Below are positions 27,801 to 42,800 of a stretch of 64,000 nt of DNA, piece after piece. How positions within the stretch are numbered: position 1 is the stretch's first letter; each line of letters opens with the position of its first letter. This DNA comes from Strix aluco (Eukaryota; Chordata; Aves; Strigiformes; Strigidae): positions 75,596,303 to 75,660,302 of the forward strand of contig NC_133935.1 in NCBI RefSeq assembly GCF_031877795.1. Reading direction: 5' to 3'. The notes beneath the pieces were generated by a model that worked only from the letters and a program-made list of their open reading frames with translations, made no database searches and was not told the DNA's origin. A program made the position numbers and the translations under genes.

Positions 27801-30800
27801 GTGTTTTCATGCCTATCACTGAGGATTTCACACTGTGCTGTAATAATCTATTCTATTGCTTCTGAGTCTAAGCCTATTTAGATCTGATTGAATTTTGGTG
27901 GAGGGAGAGCCCATTCTTGTGTCTAGCATTGTTTTTGTCTGAAAGTGGTGGTTTGTGTTTTGGGGTATTTTAGGAAAAAGGAAACAGAAATACCTTTATC
28001 TTGCTGTCTTGTTATCACCCATTTTCATCATGCTTCAATGTCTATTGACCGATGTCCTATACTTTTAATCAGTAATGTTGCATGAAACAGCTCTTGGTCT
28101 TTAGCCTCTTGCCTTACTGGCTAAACTTTGTATCTAGGACTATGTTTATGTTCTGTGTCCGGTATCCACAAATGTTACTGTTGCTGGCTGCTTCTGTTGT
28201 GGCCCAGGTGATGCCCAGGGATGCTTTGTAAGAATATCCTCCTTCACAGTTGACCTGATAACCAAGGACTCTCAGCTCCTGCCTTTTCGTTGGGAATCCA
28301 AGGTTTTCCTCTGCCCAAGAGGACACTGACATCTAGTGGGTGGGTTCCACTGACACAGAGCAGGCAAACTGCTACTTTAAGGCCATTTTTCTTCTGGACT
28401 TTTACCGAAATTTTGCTTTCATTTAGATCCTCAGGGTTGTTTGGAAGAAGGGGAAAAAAAAGAAAAAAAAAAAAAAAGCTTAGCCAGTTTTGTGTAACTT
28501 CTGGGGTTTAAGGAGTAAGGTCTGTGCTGTCAAACTAGTTTGGGTTTTTTTTGTTGTTGGTGGGGTTGGTTTTTTGCTCAGTCAAATCACCTGCATGTGA
28601 GCCTCAGATGTTTGTAATGACATGATTTAAGGTACTGCATTCCCCACTTGTCCTACCTGTGTAGCACAGCAAGAAGAGGCAGATGTTCCAGCTTCTCACC
28701 TCTGAGACAGATAGTGCTTCTAAGTTGCCTTCAGTTCTGGGCCTGTCCTCTCAATGAAACTTGAAGCCTAATAACATGTGGTAGTGTTGCTTTGCAGCTT
28801 GTCTCAGACATCTGTTAGTTTAACTGGGAAGCAAGTAGCAGGAAAGTTTTAACAAAAACACAGTTTTTCCAGGAATGTTCCTAAGCAGAGAACAGTACTT
28901 AGAAATCAAACTTTCCGAAAATGTTCATCAAAATGTTAGTATTGCTTTAAAGACAAAAATAGACATTTCAGTTGAAGTAATAAAATCATGATTTCTTCAT
29001 CCAAGAAAATAAACACTGCATAAAGCTTGATAGTTTTAATAGTTAAGCATGGCATCTTCTGCTACTAGAGACACTTGATTTGAACTGAGTGAATCATTGT
29101 GCCTGTGAGCAGCTAACACCATTGCTGCAGACTATTGTTTGATCTCTGAGTGTTTAAGTCATTCTGTACTAGTGTTCATTAACCAAAAACATACTGGTTT
29201 TGAATTTGGTGACTATCTAGTAATGTCCTAAATGAGGTTAAAACAAGAGACACTTTCAAGGCACTTAAATTATGGCTTAAAATCAAAAGAAGCCTTTCAG
29301 GCCCCATTTAACAGTGGAAGAGTCAGAGAAGGTGTACCCTGACAGTGCTTAGAATGAGGGTGTTAGACTTAAATGGCCTTTAAAAAGGAAAATATTGCTT
29401 CCTTGTCCAGAGAAAACATTGATTTTTTTGCTGAAAGATGCTAAGATTATTTTACTGTTAGCTTGCATACTTTAGTTACAGCAAAAGTATCCTCAAGTAA
29501 AAACAGACTATCACAACAAAAAACATTAATATAAAAATGAATTCATGTTTTATATGAAATACCAGGAAATAAAATGTAAAGACTACTAACGCTTTTTCTG
29601 TGCTAAAGTGCACTTATGCAATCAAGCAATAGATAAAGTAGGATATGAATGTTTCCCAAGAGGAAAATTTCAGTAATTTCAAGTTGAATCAGTTTTATAA
29701 TGTCAAACCGTGAAGAAAAATAAGAACATACAAGCCATAAAAAAAGAAGAATCACAGCCTCAACTGACCTGTTATTTTAATTAAGAAAGAAGAAAAATAG
29801 CTTTTATCTCCTGTTGGATGTTGAGAATTTACATTGTCTCATCTCTAGCTGGACTTACTACTAAATACAACTTGTTCATCATAAATATCCCGTGTCTTTA
29901 TTTCCTCGGTGACTACTATAAACACCAGTTGCCACTTAATTTGTGATAATATGTGTGTGTGTTTCCTTCATTGTCAGCTTCTAGTATTCAACTTTATTTG
30001 TCATTTTTAAAGTTTAGCCTTATTTCTTTTACCCTGAAAGTCTGTCTGCTTGCTTTATGTTATATTCCCATCTTCCCCTCTTCTTGATTGTTTTCTGACT
30101 TTGTCATCAAATATCTGTTAGTGTGCTCTGCTTTTCATGAGAGGTCATGAAGGAAAATGCTTGATTGCCCTGGAAAGCTCTTTGAGAAACTCCTCTTGTG
30201 AAATCCCTCCAGTCAGATGATTTTTTTTTTCCCCCCAATATTTTTCCTTGTAAAAACAGACCAAAGAGTCTCTTGTCTTGCTTAAGTTATTGTAAAAATT
30301 CACATACTTTCTTTTGAATTGGCACCATATCAAATACTTATTCAAAGCTCAGTTTAGAACAGCTTCCTTTCCCAAGAAAGGAAGTAGAGTCTTATTAGTT
30401 TGTCACTTATTCCACATAGATGAGAATTATAGATAAGCATCTTGAGGCTGGATCTGAAGGTATTCCCATGTGTTTCTGAAATACCTGGAAGTAAATCTGT
30501 CATGCAGAACTTGAGGGTGTTGAATAAAGTTGTTTGTATTTCAGATAGAAAAAACTTGATGAGGGTTTGCTGTTGTTTACCAAACAAACTATGGACTTCT
30601 ACATTCTGGTTTGTAAATATTCAGCTTTTTTAAGTGATGACAGTTGAGGGTTATCTTAAATTTATCAACAGCTTGATTGACAAGACACTTGCCTGAACCA
30701 GATTCATTTTACCAGTTGACTTGAGTACCTTTTTATTTGTTGAGATTTGGCACTGTAGAAGGACTGTATTTCTCAAATTATTTGTGTAACAAACATAGCC

Positions 30801-33800
30801 TGCAGGGTACAAACATCAATGAGAGGCTACTTTAGAAACCTCTATGTGATTGAGTTATACTTCATATGAGGTAAACATTCCTCTGCTCTTCAAAATAGAA
30901 GAATTTTGGAAGTAATTATATTATAAATGTAATAAAGGCATCCTACAAACTGGAAATTAATTTAAAGTTTGACTTGCAGCTTTGATGTACAGAAGGCAAT
31001 GAAATATATGTAAAGGCTTTATTTTAGAAGTATCAGGGATTTAGATTCTAAACGCTGGTTTTAAAAGAGGACATACACAGTGTGTTTGTTACTTGGCTCT
31101 TTGGTTTGATTCAAGCTTCCATGAGTCTCCAGAATTAAAATTTTTCTTTAAAACATTCATGATTTAAAAAGGTTAAACTTCAAACCATTTGATTAAAACA
31201 GTATTTTAATTTACTTTTTAGTAACTTCACTGTAGTATTCTTGTCTCTGGATGTTATAACGAAATCACAGTATAGGCTGCAGAAGAGGCAACTATATATT
31301 TTGCTAGTCACTTCTAGGTTTGCATGGCCTGAGAATACCTGTGATTAAGGTTACCATGGAACTTTTAAGTGTTAATGGTATGTCAAACAACGTATTTGAA
31401 ATGGTTATATTCAAGAAAAATCTCAGCCTTTTCCTTTTTTTTGAAGCAACTCATTGATCAAAATATGAGGAAAGTAAGAAACATTTTCAGTATGAGTGGT
31501 AGTGCTATAAGGTTGTAGAAAATGCTGCATATATGCCTATGTTACTTTTATAGAAGAGAATTGCATACGATATACCGTGTGTGGAAAAGGTTCAAGGACT
31601 TTTTTAAAAATTTTAGCAGAAACAAACTAGATGGTATAGTTTATATTCAGGCAATTTAGCAGTGTTACTTCCAACTCTTGAATGTTCAGCCATTAAAACA
31701 AAAACTCTAATGGAGATGATTAATCTAAAATTATGCTTGTGAGTAACTTGTCTAGATTTGTTGTTTCTGTACTTGCCATTCTTGCTTTGGTTTCATTAGA
31801 GTAGTTGCTTTATAGCTCTTTTTGCTGGAATTATGAGAATTTTGTTGGCCATTGCATTCCCTGTTCTATCTCATTTTTTTAAACCAGAATTGGCGTAATC
31901 TGGTTGGAAGGTGTGTGGTTTTGAACTGATGGGGACACATTTGTTAGGCAAAAATGGACAGATACTACAAACACAAACAATTATGATACACAGTTCCTTT
32001 GCCTGTCCATAAATACTGAGCTGGTTATTAGGTAGAGTTGTTAGAGTTGAAAACTTAGTACAAGTTTATATCTTTAATGAGGCTACTTCTTTCTGGCTCT
32101 TAAAATGCTATTGAACTCAGTCATAAATGGCCTCTTTATAACTAGCACATTCCTTGGCTTCCAGACACAGCCTCCAAGAAGGGGTGAAAATACTTATAAG
32201 CATGTTTTCTCCAGTTAGTAGAAATTTATTTTCTATTTGATACCTTCTCTTTCTCTTCCCATTCCGTTATATATTCCCTGCATAGAGGTACTGATTCAGT
32301 GCTTGTCAAAAGTTTTGGGCTTTTTTTGTATTTCTGTCTGGAAAGATTTTAGATTGTGGGTTTTTTTTGAGGGGGAATAGTCATTAAAACCTTGTGGGTG
32401 TTCTACTTGCCAATTATGAACTAATATAACTGTATTAACAGTATCCTAATCTTGTCTGCTGAATACTGGGGGTTCTAAACTACTGGAAGGCTCTACAGAT
32501 ACTATGTTTCTATACAAGGTTTAAACCTGCTTCTGGGGAAAAGAAAGTTAGACTTCTGGGGTGTATAAAACTGGTGTATTTTATTGGAATTGCTTGCATG
32601 CCCAACATTGACATATGGGACACTGAACTCATGTCATCACATAGTGATACAACTGAGTGCTAAAGGATGCCACGTAACTGAAAGGAACAGCACCTTTGAG
32701 TTGTAGAGGTGTTTCAGTAAGGTAATTTGGACCCAAAACCAGATCTCAGTTGCAATGTTTCTTGACTGCACAAACAGCTATGCTTTTTAGCCAAAACATT
32801 GTTAGGCTCCAGCTTTTCAGCTTAAAGTCATTCTTGGTGAAAGTCTTACAGGGCAGGATGTCAGTTTCAGATAAATCAGCAAGACATAGCTGTTAAAAAG
32901 CCCTGATGCCTTTTTGGAAGGCAGGACATAACAGGTATAGCAGACCTTTTTTTGGGGATGCAGATTTTACAGGCTTTAAGACTGTTCTCCTATACCTTTA
33001 TTTATGGCAGCTTTGGTAATGGAGGACCAGCAGGTAGGAAATTCTGGTTTACTTCTGTTGGAGTGAAAGCTCAGTGCTTCCTGTTTCTGGTGTGGTGCTT
33101 TTTTTTCCACCTAGTATGAATTAGGCTGAAAACAAACACTGACCTCAAGGAAATGTGTTCCAAGGCATGGGAAAAGAGGAAGAGTTTTGCATCTTGTGAA
33201 GGAAGAGGGAGAAGAACTTCGGGAGATGTTTTTTTTTTTTTTTCTTTTTTTACTGTTGAGCAGAAACAAAAGCAAAATATATTTGCCATAGAACTTCATT
33301 CCACTTATGAAGTCACAAGCAAAGGAATGGTAAAGACTTGGGGGGGGGGGGGGGGGGGGAGGAGCAGTTTTCGTGGTAATAAATTATGAAATTTCTCTGG
33401 TAGTGGTTAAACAAACTAAATAGTCTTCAAAGACAGAGGCTTAGCTAATACCTGTTCAGATCCTTATGCTGCTTATTTGTATGAATTGTACCCAGTCTGC
33501 ATTGACAGCTCTTCCTTTGAATACTTGTCACAGGGTGCTTTTGGCTGTTTAAGGGTGTTACATGTGTTAAGGCATGAGCATTGAAACTAAAGAGCTGTAG
33601 AGTCATAACCGAAAGTGGCCCAGCCCCTCTCATGTGGCCCTGAAAAAAGCATAGCTTATGTTCCTTTTAGGTGCCCGATTGAGCTGGAATAAAACCTCTT
33701 GCCTCTGGGATGTTCTTTGTAGAAAAAGTCTCAACTTGCCTTTAGATAACTTCTTCTGTGCTTCTGTGGGCTGGTCCTGGGGATGCTGTTACTTTGGTAT

Positions 33801-36800
33801 CCGTTCTTACTACATCATAGCTGTTGGGTTTTGACTTTCCTGAGAAACATTAATCTAGTGTAAGGGAGGTAGGGCAAGTACCTACTTTCACCTCTCTGGT
33901 GAAGGTCACACTCTAGAAAAGTCTTCACTCAATTCAGATGTTGCACTGACAGTGTCAACATCACATCTAGGATGTCAGAATTTGACTTTGGAGATCGTCT
34001 GTCTAGATAGAGTGGACTGCAGTGTGGTCACCTCTCCTGGATGAGTCAAAGGGTGGCTCTTAAGAGGAAGTTTATCTGGACCTATAACTAGTTTTCGGTT
34101 TTAAAACAAGCAAACAAAACCCACTTCTAGCATCAGAGTGGAAAGTTCATCCCACCTGTCTCATACTTTCTCTGAGACTTGTTCCTGGCAAGGCTTTTCA
34201 GCAGAGCTCTGCCATGGCAGTGTTGGTGTTGCAGGCTTACTTCTGCTTGCTTTTGCAGACCAAGATGAGAAATAAGGTGGCCTCTTAAGCTGTTCTCTAT
34301 GTTTTTTCATTTAAGGCTAAATCGCTGCTTAATATCAGTGATTCCACTTCTAGTTACTGTTGTACTAAGCAGCTCAAATCATTGGGACCATAACAAGACT
34401 AAGCAATCTTCCTCTTGGTTTTGGATGCCTTATAGCAAGGCAGTCAGGATTCAAGGTGTGTTTGCACACTCCCAACCGACCTTTTATTGTGGTGTTGCTG
34501 AATTCCCCCAGAGATTCTGGAGGATGTCATGGTCTAGGGCAAGATACACAGTTTTCTTTTGCTTATACTGTAAATGCCTGCATTGACTGCACATATAGAT
34601 GACATCTTGGAGAACAGCTACTATATATATATAACCTTTCCTGTTGTCCCTCACATGTGCCTAAGCCCTATTCTGTAGGAAGATGCTGAAGGTGGAAGGG
34701 TTATTCGTCTTTGTACCTTTGTTATGGGATGGTATGGTAGCTTCCTGCTAAAATGGAAATATGCATGTAATGAAAACTGAGTCTGACAATTCTTTTTGCA
34801 AGTTATTTATAGCCATCATGTGATAAGACCTTACATTTCTGACTCTGATCTGAATGCAGATTCAACCTAAATGAGGCATAAATATGCATCCACCAGTTTC
34901 TTGAACAAATCAACATTTGAAATGCTGGCAGTAAAATTGTACAAGAACTACTAATACCGTTAGCATCTACAGTGTTGTTGACAAAAAGGTCTGGAGGTGG
35001 GGAAAACTGTCTTTTGCTTCCTTATTTCCAGATGTTTTGTATTCAGTAGATTGGCATGCATAGTTATTCTGCAAGTTTTAAGAGTTTAAAACTCTTTAGA
35101 TGTTAATAATTCTTTTTCACATAAGAAACAATTGCTATTCGTTTGGCCTAAAATGAATGGTGTTCGTTTTCTTAAAAAAATGCAGAAAATTGTATGAAGG
35201 ACAGCTCAGGCCTTTAGCTACCATCTTGACTTGAAAGTTCAACTAGTGAAAAATGAATTAATGAGGAAATTGGTATAGAAGGCTTGAATATGAAGATGGC
35301 ATATTTTATATGCTCCAGTTAACTGAGTTTTTTACTGCATTAGTAGCTGTTTTCTTCAGTAACAAGCTGCTGGATTTTTTGCAGATATGTTGATTAATTC
35401 CACTGAAACATTTCATCAATTAGTGTTGTAAAAACATTCTCTTAAAAATCATTCACCATAGCTTTCTTTAGGAGCATCTTCCCTTTTTAGGTAGGTAGAA
35501 TAAGAACTGTATATGTTCAAAGAGAGACTTAAAGTGAAAATCGAGATTAAATGTGATGGTTTTTTAATATACTTGTGCTGTCAGCATGTACAAAACCACC
35601 GAAACCTAGGAGCGAAGGAGTAAGTGGAAAATAATGAATCCAGAAACTTGGAAATTATGCTTTTAAGCAGGGGGGTTCCCTGGTTATGAGTTTTGTTTCC
35701 TTGTTTGTTTCTTTAAGTGCTTTGCTTCCTTATGGTGTTTGTGTTGTTGGGTCTGAAAATCATCTTGTTGCAAAATATCTGAGGCTTATTTCTGTTTTGA
35801 TTTATCAAGAATTGTTCCTGAATTGCTTTAATGTTGTTAAGAAGCCTGACTTTTATAGTGTGTGCTAATTTTAAAGACCTTTTCTGGTTTTGCATCGACA
35901 TGCTTCTCACCCTTCAACCCAAAGCAGTCGACTTTCTAATCACGTGGTTTCAGACTAACAGAAATTTTTGTGTTCTTCACTCATAGCCTGTAAGTGTCAC
36001 TGCTGTGTTGTCCCGCACGTTTTCACTTGATGTAATGTGTTCATAGTAGTCTCACATTACCACACATTGAGTGTGCTAAGGAAACAGTATGGTTCAGAGA
36101 TAGAAAGTTATTACACACGCAAGAATTGCGATTATGAGTATGGTGCAGAGCTTTCTAAAGTATCTCAGAACACACATTACTAACTTAATAACTTGATTAT
36201 GCTTTAACAATTTAATCTTTTGCTTTGCTTATTTACTTGCTCATCAACAGACCGCAGATTTCTCTAGTCTTCCCCATCCTTGTAAAACTAGCCCATTACT
36301 GGCAGTACATATGTTGCTTAACTATTATGCTGAACATAAATTGACTGCAACTGTAATTGATAGTACTGTTAATTTAGGCTGGGATTAACATGCAGATAGT
36401 ATAAAAATAGTTTCAGAAATGAGGAAGAGAAAAGGAGAGTTTTGAAACAATCAGCCCACATTTTGATAATATGTCTGTGTAAAGTTATCTTTAGTTATTA
36501 GCAGTGTGGGAGACATGCCTGGTTCTAACATTTTTGTTAGGGAAAACATAGGTTTGGAAAAATGGAAAATGTTGGGCTTTCTGGCAGTACCTATTTCTTG
36601 AGAGTATGCTGGGGGTTTTTTTGACCTGTTTTACTGTGATACTGGAGAAAGTAGGATATATTCCTTAACTGGCTTCTTTCGGTACTGTTGTTTGGCCCTC
36701 TCTGTATGAGGATCTGCCAGCATTGTCATCATTGACTGATGCTTCTTTTATCAGCTACAAATCTACAGTTAATACAATAACATTAATTCCCCTCCTCCCT

Positions 36801-39800
36801 GAGAAAAAAACCAGAGTTAAGATGTTATAGAGTACACTATACTATCTAATAGTGAAATGATGCTGTTCTCAGTTCCCTGGGTAATTTTGGAGAGATTTTT
36901 TCTTTTATGTGGTTGACACAATCTTCCTTGAACTCAGTGGGGTTTTTAGACCCATCATTGTCCTGCTGTGAAACACAAAAGACAGAGCTCCCAAGGGACT
37001 GTAGTTATCAGACTTGTCTGTTAATCGCTTCAACAGAGATTCCCGTGGAGCACCTAGAGCTTGAGAGTTAGTAGGTGTTGCTAGAAGAGAATGCCATGGT
37101 AATGAAAACTCCTCCTTCTTGTATCTCGTTCTTCCTATCAATTCAGCTGCAATCTCCTTTCAGGGCTTTATTTCAGAGAAATCAGTTAAGTCCAGACTGC
37201 TAGCCTGTTCTTGCAGCCAAAGCCATCTGCGAATGTTGAGATAGGGTGAAGCTTTTATTTTACAGAATCAGATCATTCTCCTTTCATTGTTTATGCTTGG
37301 CTAGCATTAGGGAAGGCTTTTTCCTATCATCGTGAGGGCTAGGAATTCTTAAAAAGAATTGTTGTTTGAAAGCTGACAGGAATAACTGGGGAAAGATTGA
37401 CATGTGGCACAGGTCTGTGCTAATTTCCAAATACTCCTAAGGCAAAGCGTTGAGAGGGGTACTTTTAAAAATTAGCTTTATCTGTAATTTCATATGTATG
37501 TACTAAGTGTTAGTATGATAACTAATTTTAATTGTCAGCTTAGACTCTTTGGACATTATCTTGCATGTAGGTCTCTTCATGTTTTCTTGTTGTGTTTATT
37601 TGCAACAGATGCAAAGCATTTAATGTACAAATGTAAACCACAGAGGTAGTTGGGAGACTTAAATGCAAGTATGATACCCGAAATTATACTAAACTCAGCA
37701 TTATTTGTACTACTTAACCAGGGAATGAGGTAACCAGTGATATCCCCTATGGGACAGTTTAGTGTTGATTCAGCCCAACTGGACCTGACTTCCCCACAAA
37801 CTTTGTGCTAAGCGGCACTGTGCCCCACTCTCCCCACGCAGCTCTTGTTCTGGCAGAGCAACTAAAGGAAACCCAGCTCACTGTGTTCATTCATATCTTG
37901 CTATTGCAACATGGAGCTGCAGAGGCACCCCCGGCTTGGAATGGTCCATCCTCCAACTGAGTTTATTAGCATCAGCTTGTCTTGGTGTCTCCCAGAGCTG
38001 TCAGTGATAAGAAAATGGTATAGGAAAACTCCAGTTGGATTTGCAGGGACTTTAAGCTAAAATAATTCTGGAACCAAATCAGTTTTAGCAAGTCAGAGCC
38101 CCGTTTGAGCAGTGATATATCTGAGTTTGCACTTGGAGCTGTCTTTTGACAAAGGCATCTCTGGCAGCTCTGTGTTCATATTATTGTTACAGAATCCGAA
38201 ACCTGTGTAATCTGACCAAAGATAACCAGAAGATAGTTATTTTGACATTTCTATGGTAGTTTGGTTCACATCGCTCCGTACAGGTACATTTTTCTCACTG
38301 TATGGAAGTAATAGGGAATTCATTCTGCCCTAGTAATGTTTATCTAAATTAATAGGATGAGAGAGCACAGCTGAACGTAGTTCATGTGTTTGTTCTTTCC
38401 CTGCTGCTAGTAAGAACAATGCAATATCAGGCTTATGATAGAAATAGCTGTCTTACTTCATGAAATGAGTGCATTAGTACAACTTTTAAGAGTTTCCTAG
38501 TATCTTCTTTTATGCTTTGATTTTTAAGGTAACTTTTCTGGAAGCTTTTCTTTAATTTCAGTTCTCCGAGTAGATGAGCTTCAAGGTCTTTTCCAGCCTA
38601 CATGATTCTATGAGTATTTCTTAATGGACTTAAGCACATTTTGCAAAACAAAATATGGTTTTGTGTGATTGGTGTTATCTCAGGAGTCTGCTGCCACAGC
38701 TGGCCATGTAGAGCTTCCTAAGCCTGTTGCTGTTGCCTGTTGTCACACAGCAAATGAACTACGGGTGCAGTGGAATATTCTTGCAGCTGACATCTGACAC
38801 TATGATATGTACTGCTCCTCTGGTATGGTCAAAAAGGAGATTCAGGCAAACATCACTGTGTTACTAACTGATGTTTTGACCATTGGAAGTGTCAGATAAG
38901 GCTTAGGAGACAATTTGAGGACCTAAATATTTCACCAGAGCTTCACTTATTTAGTTGTGCTTTCCTTGAAAAGAAGCCTGGAAAGGAGTCACAAGAAAAT
39001 TTGAATCTTGAATTAGGTTCAGGCTTTTGAAGCGAGTTCTTCAAATCTCAATAGGCAGTATAAATATTTTCTTTAATCCCCAAACAACATTTCTAGGGTA
39101 TTAAGCAATGTGTCTTTACAGGCTTTCTAAAGTGTTAAATAGATGAAATAGATTGACTGCGAAAGAGATCTGTGTTTCTGAACTGATTGGACTAAATTCT
39201 TCTTAATATGGTAGGATTCCACATGCTGGGTTTGAAAAGCTGGTTTGTCTTTTTGTAAAAACACTAAAGTAGATTTGTAGTACAGACTGTAAAACCGCTG
39301 TGGAAGTACGTTTCTGAAACTCAAATTGTTTCAAAGGCTCGTCTCCCTGCTGTCATATGTGGTAAGTGTTTGTCACCATCCCACAAACCACTTCTTGTCA
39401 CGCAGTGAATAAGCAGAATTAAACTTTTCTAATGAGAATGGAACTTAAGGCCTTGTGAATGTAGTTCTTTAAGTATGATGAATTGTGTATACACACTTAC
39501 TTTTTGACCATTTTGTTCTTAAAAGAATAGATAAATGAAGATTTTTGTGGTACCAGAATAGCAGTTCCAGTGACTATGCAAGTGTCACGGAAGCATCCAC
39601 TGTTATCTGCAGAGGCACCAGGCTGGATCTCTGATGTCCCTGCTGTTGGCATCCGAACATCTTCTGGGAAGCAATTTGGCAGTTTACTGGCCTAACCCAA
39701 ATGAGTGCTCCTTTGTACTGTAGACAGTTGTTTATTATGAATTAGCATGAAACTGGACTGTGACAGATCTTACTGGCTATCTTGTCATTAACTTACCATA

Positions 39801-42800
39801 GTCTGAACAAAATTCTTTCTTCTTCTGCCCTGTCATTACCCCCATTCTCCTCCTTCTGGTCACTCTAGGTTGTAACCCAGGAAGCACTGAATCTCCTACA
39901 TCGTACAGCAGGCTGTGTGTGCACATTGCAGTAGCTTTCTGCCAAAATTTTCTGTTGCGTGTAGGGCAAAATCTTCTGCTGAGTCTGACAGTTTTCCATT
40001 CCTGTGGTAGTTCATTCAAACCTCAGTTTTTAGAATTCTTTCCTTACTCTTTAGTCAATTATTTCTCTTCCAAAACATGAAGTAGGTACTATTCTATGTA
40101 GCAGATACTACTACAAATCATAACGAGCACTACTTACTCTTTTTGATTGCTCTCAGGACTGTACTTACTTAACTTCTATTACCCGTGTCATAGAATAGCT
40201 GACAAACATGCATTAAAAGCATGGATCCTAAAGTATTTTAGGAACAGATGTGTGTTAAAATCCACCTGTATTTCATTTCCAGTCTTTGCCTTGGAGCTGG
40301 GCTATGCTAATTCTACTTTCCAGTCTGTTTAGTGGATTATACAGCTATTGAATCATGCAGGGGGGAGGCTGTGCTGAATTCTCATATCATCACTTTCTAG
40401 AAAATGGAAGTTGGTAATAGTGACTCCAGCCTTTTTGGCTTCCAAGTTTTAACTCTGAAGGTGTGGGTTTTTTTCTTGCATGCCTTTAAAATGGGCTAAA
40501 TCCTAGGGTGCTTTTTGATACTAACGTTTTTCCTGTATCACTTCCTCAAGTGTATCCTTTCTCATGCAAAATAACTTCTGCTTCTACTCATGTTTTTTAG
40601 AGGTTGTGTTTTCTCTAAATTTTTTTCCGCTCCTTTTTCTAAGCAGAATCATGACATTTGTCCCATCAGTAAGATGGAAAAACACACACACACCCATTTC
40701 TCCCTGGCAGTCCCACTCCCCCCAACTCACAACCAGGTTGAGATGCAAAACAATATACAAAATCATATTAATGGCTGTTTTTGGAAAGTATCGTTGTTTC
40801 TTTTTGCCTTTTTTGTGGATATTTTTTGTCTGAGTTGGAGGCTTATAGCCTATTTCAAACTATTTCTCAGTCTTGCAATTCTTAGCTGATATAGCTAAAT
40901 TATTTGTGTGTATTTTGCTATTTCTAGACTGCTGGTTGTGTTCAGTGTTAGCACAGGCAATATTTTTTATTTTGACACCAGTAAGGACAGTGTTACATAT
41001 GACAATGTCTCCCATGTGCAGTGGTGGTATTTGTCTGTACCACGTTACAAACCGGGTTTCTCTGCCTGCTATATATACAGATTACGTTGTGAATTGTTTT
41101 TTAGTGTTGCAAAGATGAGTGTAGTCTGCATGGAAGCTTCCTGTAGCTGTTTACATGTCTTATCAAGAATTGCATCTTCCTAGTCTTCACTCTAGCTATG
41201 TTTTTAGATAATATATTTAGCACTTGGATCACTGTGTGGTCAGAGACTTACTGTCCCACCTTCAAATATTTACTGCTTTTTCTTCATCGACTAACGTGGG
41301 AAGTTTTTCAAGATGAATGTATTTTAAGAAAAAACCCCTGTGTGCTAGTTCTGTTACTCCTTTTAGCGTTCAGTGATTTAATCTCTGAGAAAGTCCTCGA
41401 AGAAGAGGAAAAAAAAAAATTGTCTGAAAGCTGCTACTTCTTGATTTGCCTTTTTTAATTTTACCTTGCCATTGTTTTTGCTCTGTAAATACCACTTTTA
41501 TGGATTATTAGGTGCATATTATTCAACTAAATGCAAAGTTTTACCCACATTTGCTTATAAAATTTGCTGGTTTTTCTCTATATCCAGAGAAGTTTTATAG
41601 AAGTGGTTTTCTGTATGTAACAGAAATGCTGAGTTTTGTGTGTTTTTTCTTCTCCTCATTTGCTGGAAGAATTATTGGTGGGCTTGAGCTGCCAATTAAT
41701 TTTTCCTTCCTTTTTAAAAAAATTGACGTGTGCCGTGAGTCTCCCAAGCGTTGTAGTAGTTTTAGAAGAATTCAAGAAGAAAACTGGCTTTCCAAGCAGA
41801 TTGTCTTGTTTATGATGCTCTTCTGCCTGTATGTTGTTGCATAGTGATAAACAAGATTTATATTTTCAACTAGCAACCATCCTCCCTTGATTCTCCCCTT
41901 CCCCAAAAGTAAGCAAGCCATGAACATTTTAGGTCTTGAAGGATGATAATCGGTCATTAAAGATGGAGGGAGGGGAACATGAACAACCTCTATCCTTCTA
42001 CCTGTGCAGAATACAACTCGATGGGGATGTTAACTTCTTTGAAGCTACACTCTCTGTTTTCCTCTTGATCGTCTGATATACCACCACCACATCAGTGTTG
42101 ATAGAATGGCTGGTTTCACAACCACCTAGCTTTAGCTGGAAGACAGAGTTAACTGAGTTCTTCAGATTCCTTTTTAAATCTGGATGTCCACATAGTCTAA
42201 AATAACAAGCACTGCTGGGTCCTCTTGTAGTTTGGGGTTTTTTTTGTTGTTGGGGGTTTTTTTGTTGTTTTTTGGGGGGGGGGTTTGTGTGTGTGGTTCC
42301 CCCCCCCCCCCCCCCCCAGGAGAATCTATACTCTTTTCTTCCTCCTGAGTTTTAAGGTTGCAAAGGCCTAATTTGAGTGGGATGATAAAAGCTGTATTGC
42401 TCTTGTTACTTCCTAAATTGCTGGAAGGCATGGGCTGGATTTTATTAGAGGTTTTGACTGTTTCAAGTTTCTAGGATTTGAAATAGATGGAGGTGAAAAA
42501 AATGACACATTGTTGCGAATACAGCAGACCTCCTGTCACTCATCCTAATTGCAAGGGCCTTGTACCTGAGAGGCAGGGACCTTCTTTCTCTGGGTGAACT
42601 TGAAACTGAACAGGAGTTGAGCGTTAGTTGATGCCTGTTAAAAGCTTTCTGTTCAGTTGTCAGTGGTGGAAGCCATGTGCCTCAGAGCAGAGTACCAGCT
42701 GCTAACAGCTGTTTCTGAACCAGCCTGCTCTGTGCTCTTCCTCCAGGTATTCTGAGCAGTAACAGACTTTTCTGTTTCTCACAGAAATACATCAGGGCAG

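Noticed and set aside
40564-41844. Run of overlapping plus-strand open frames of 80-110 codons, considered as a nested gene.
   Set aside because: The sequence is T-rich on the plus strand, so frames are Phe/Leu/Cys-rich and hydrophobic; no consistent splicing or motif.
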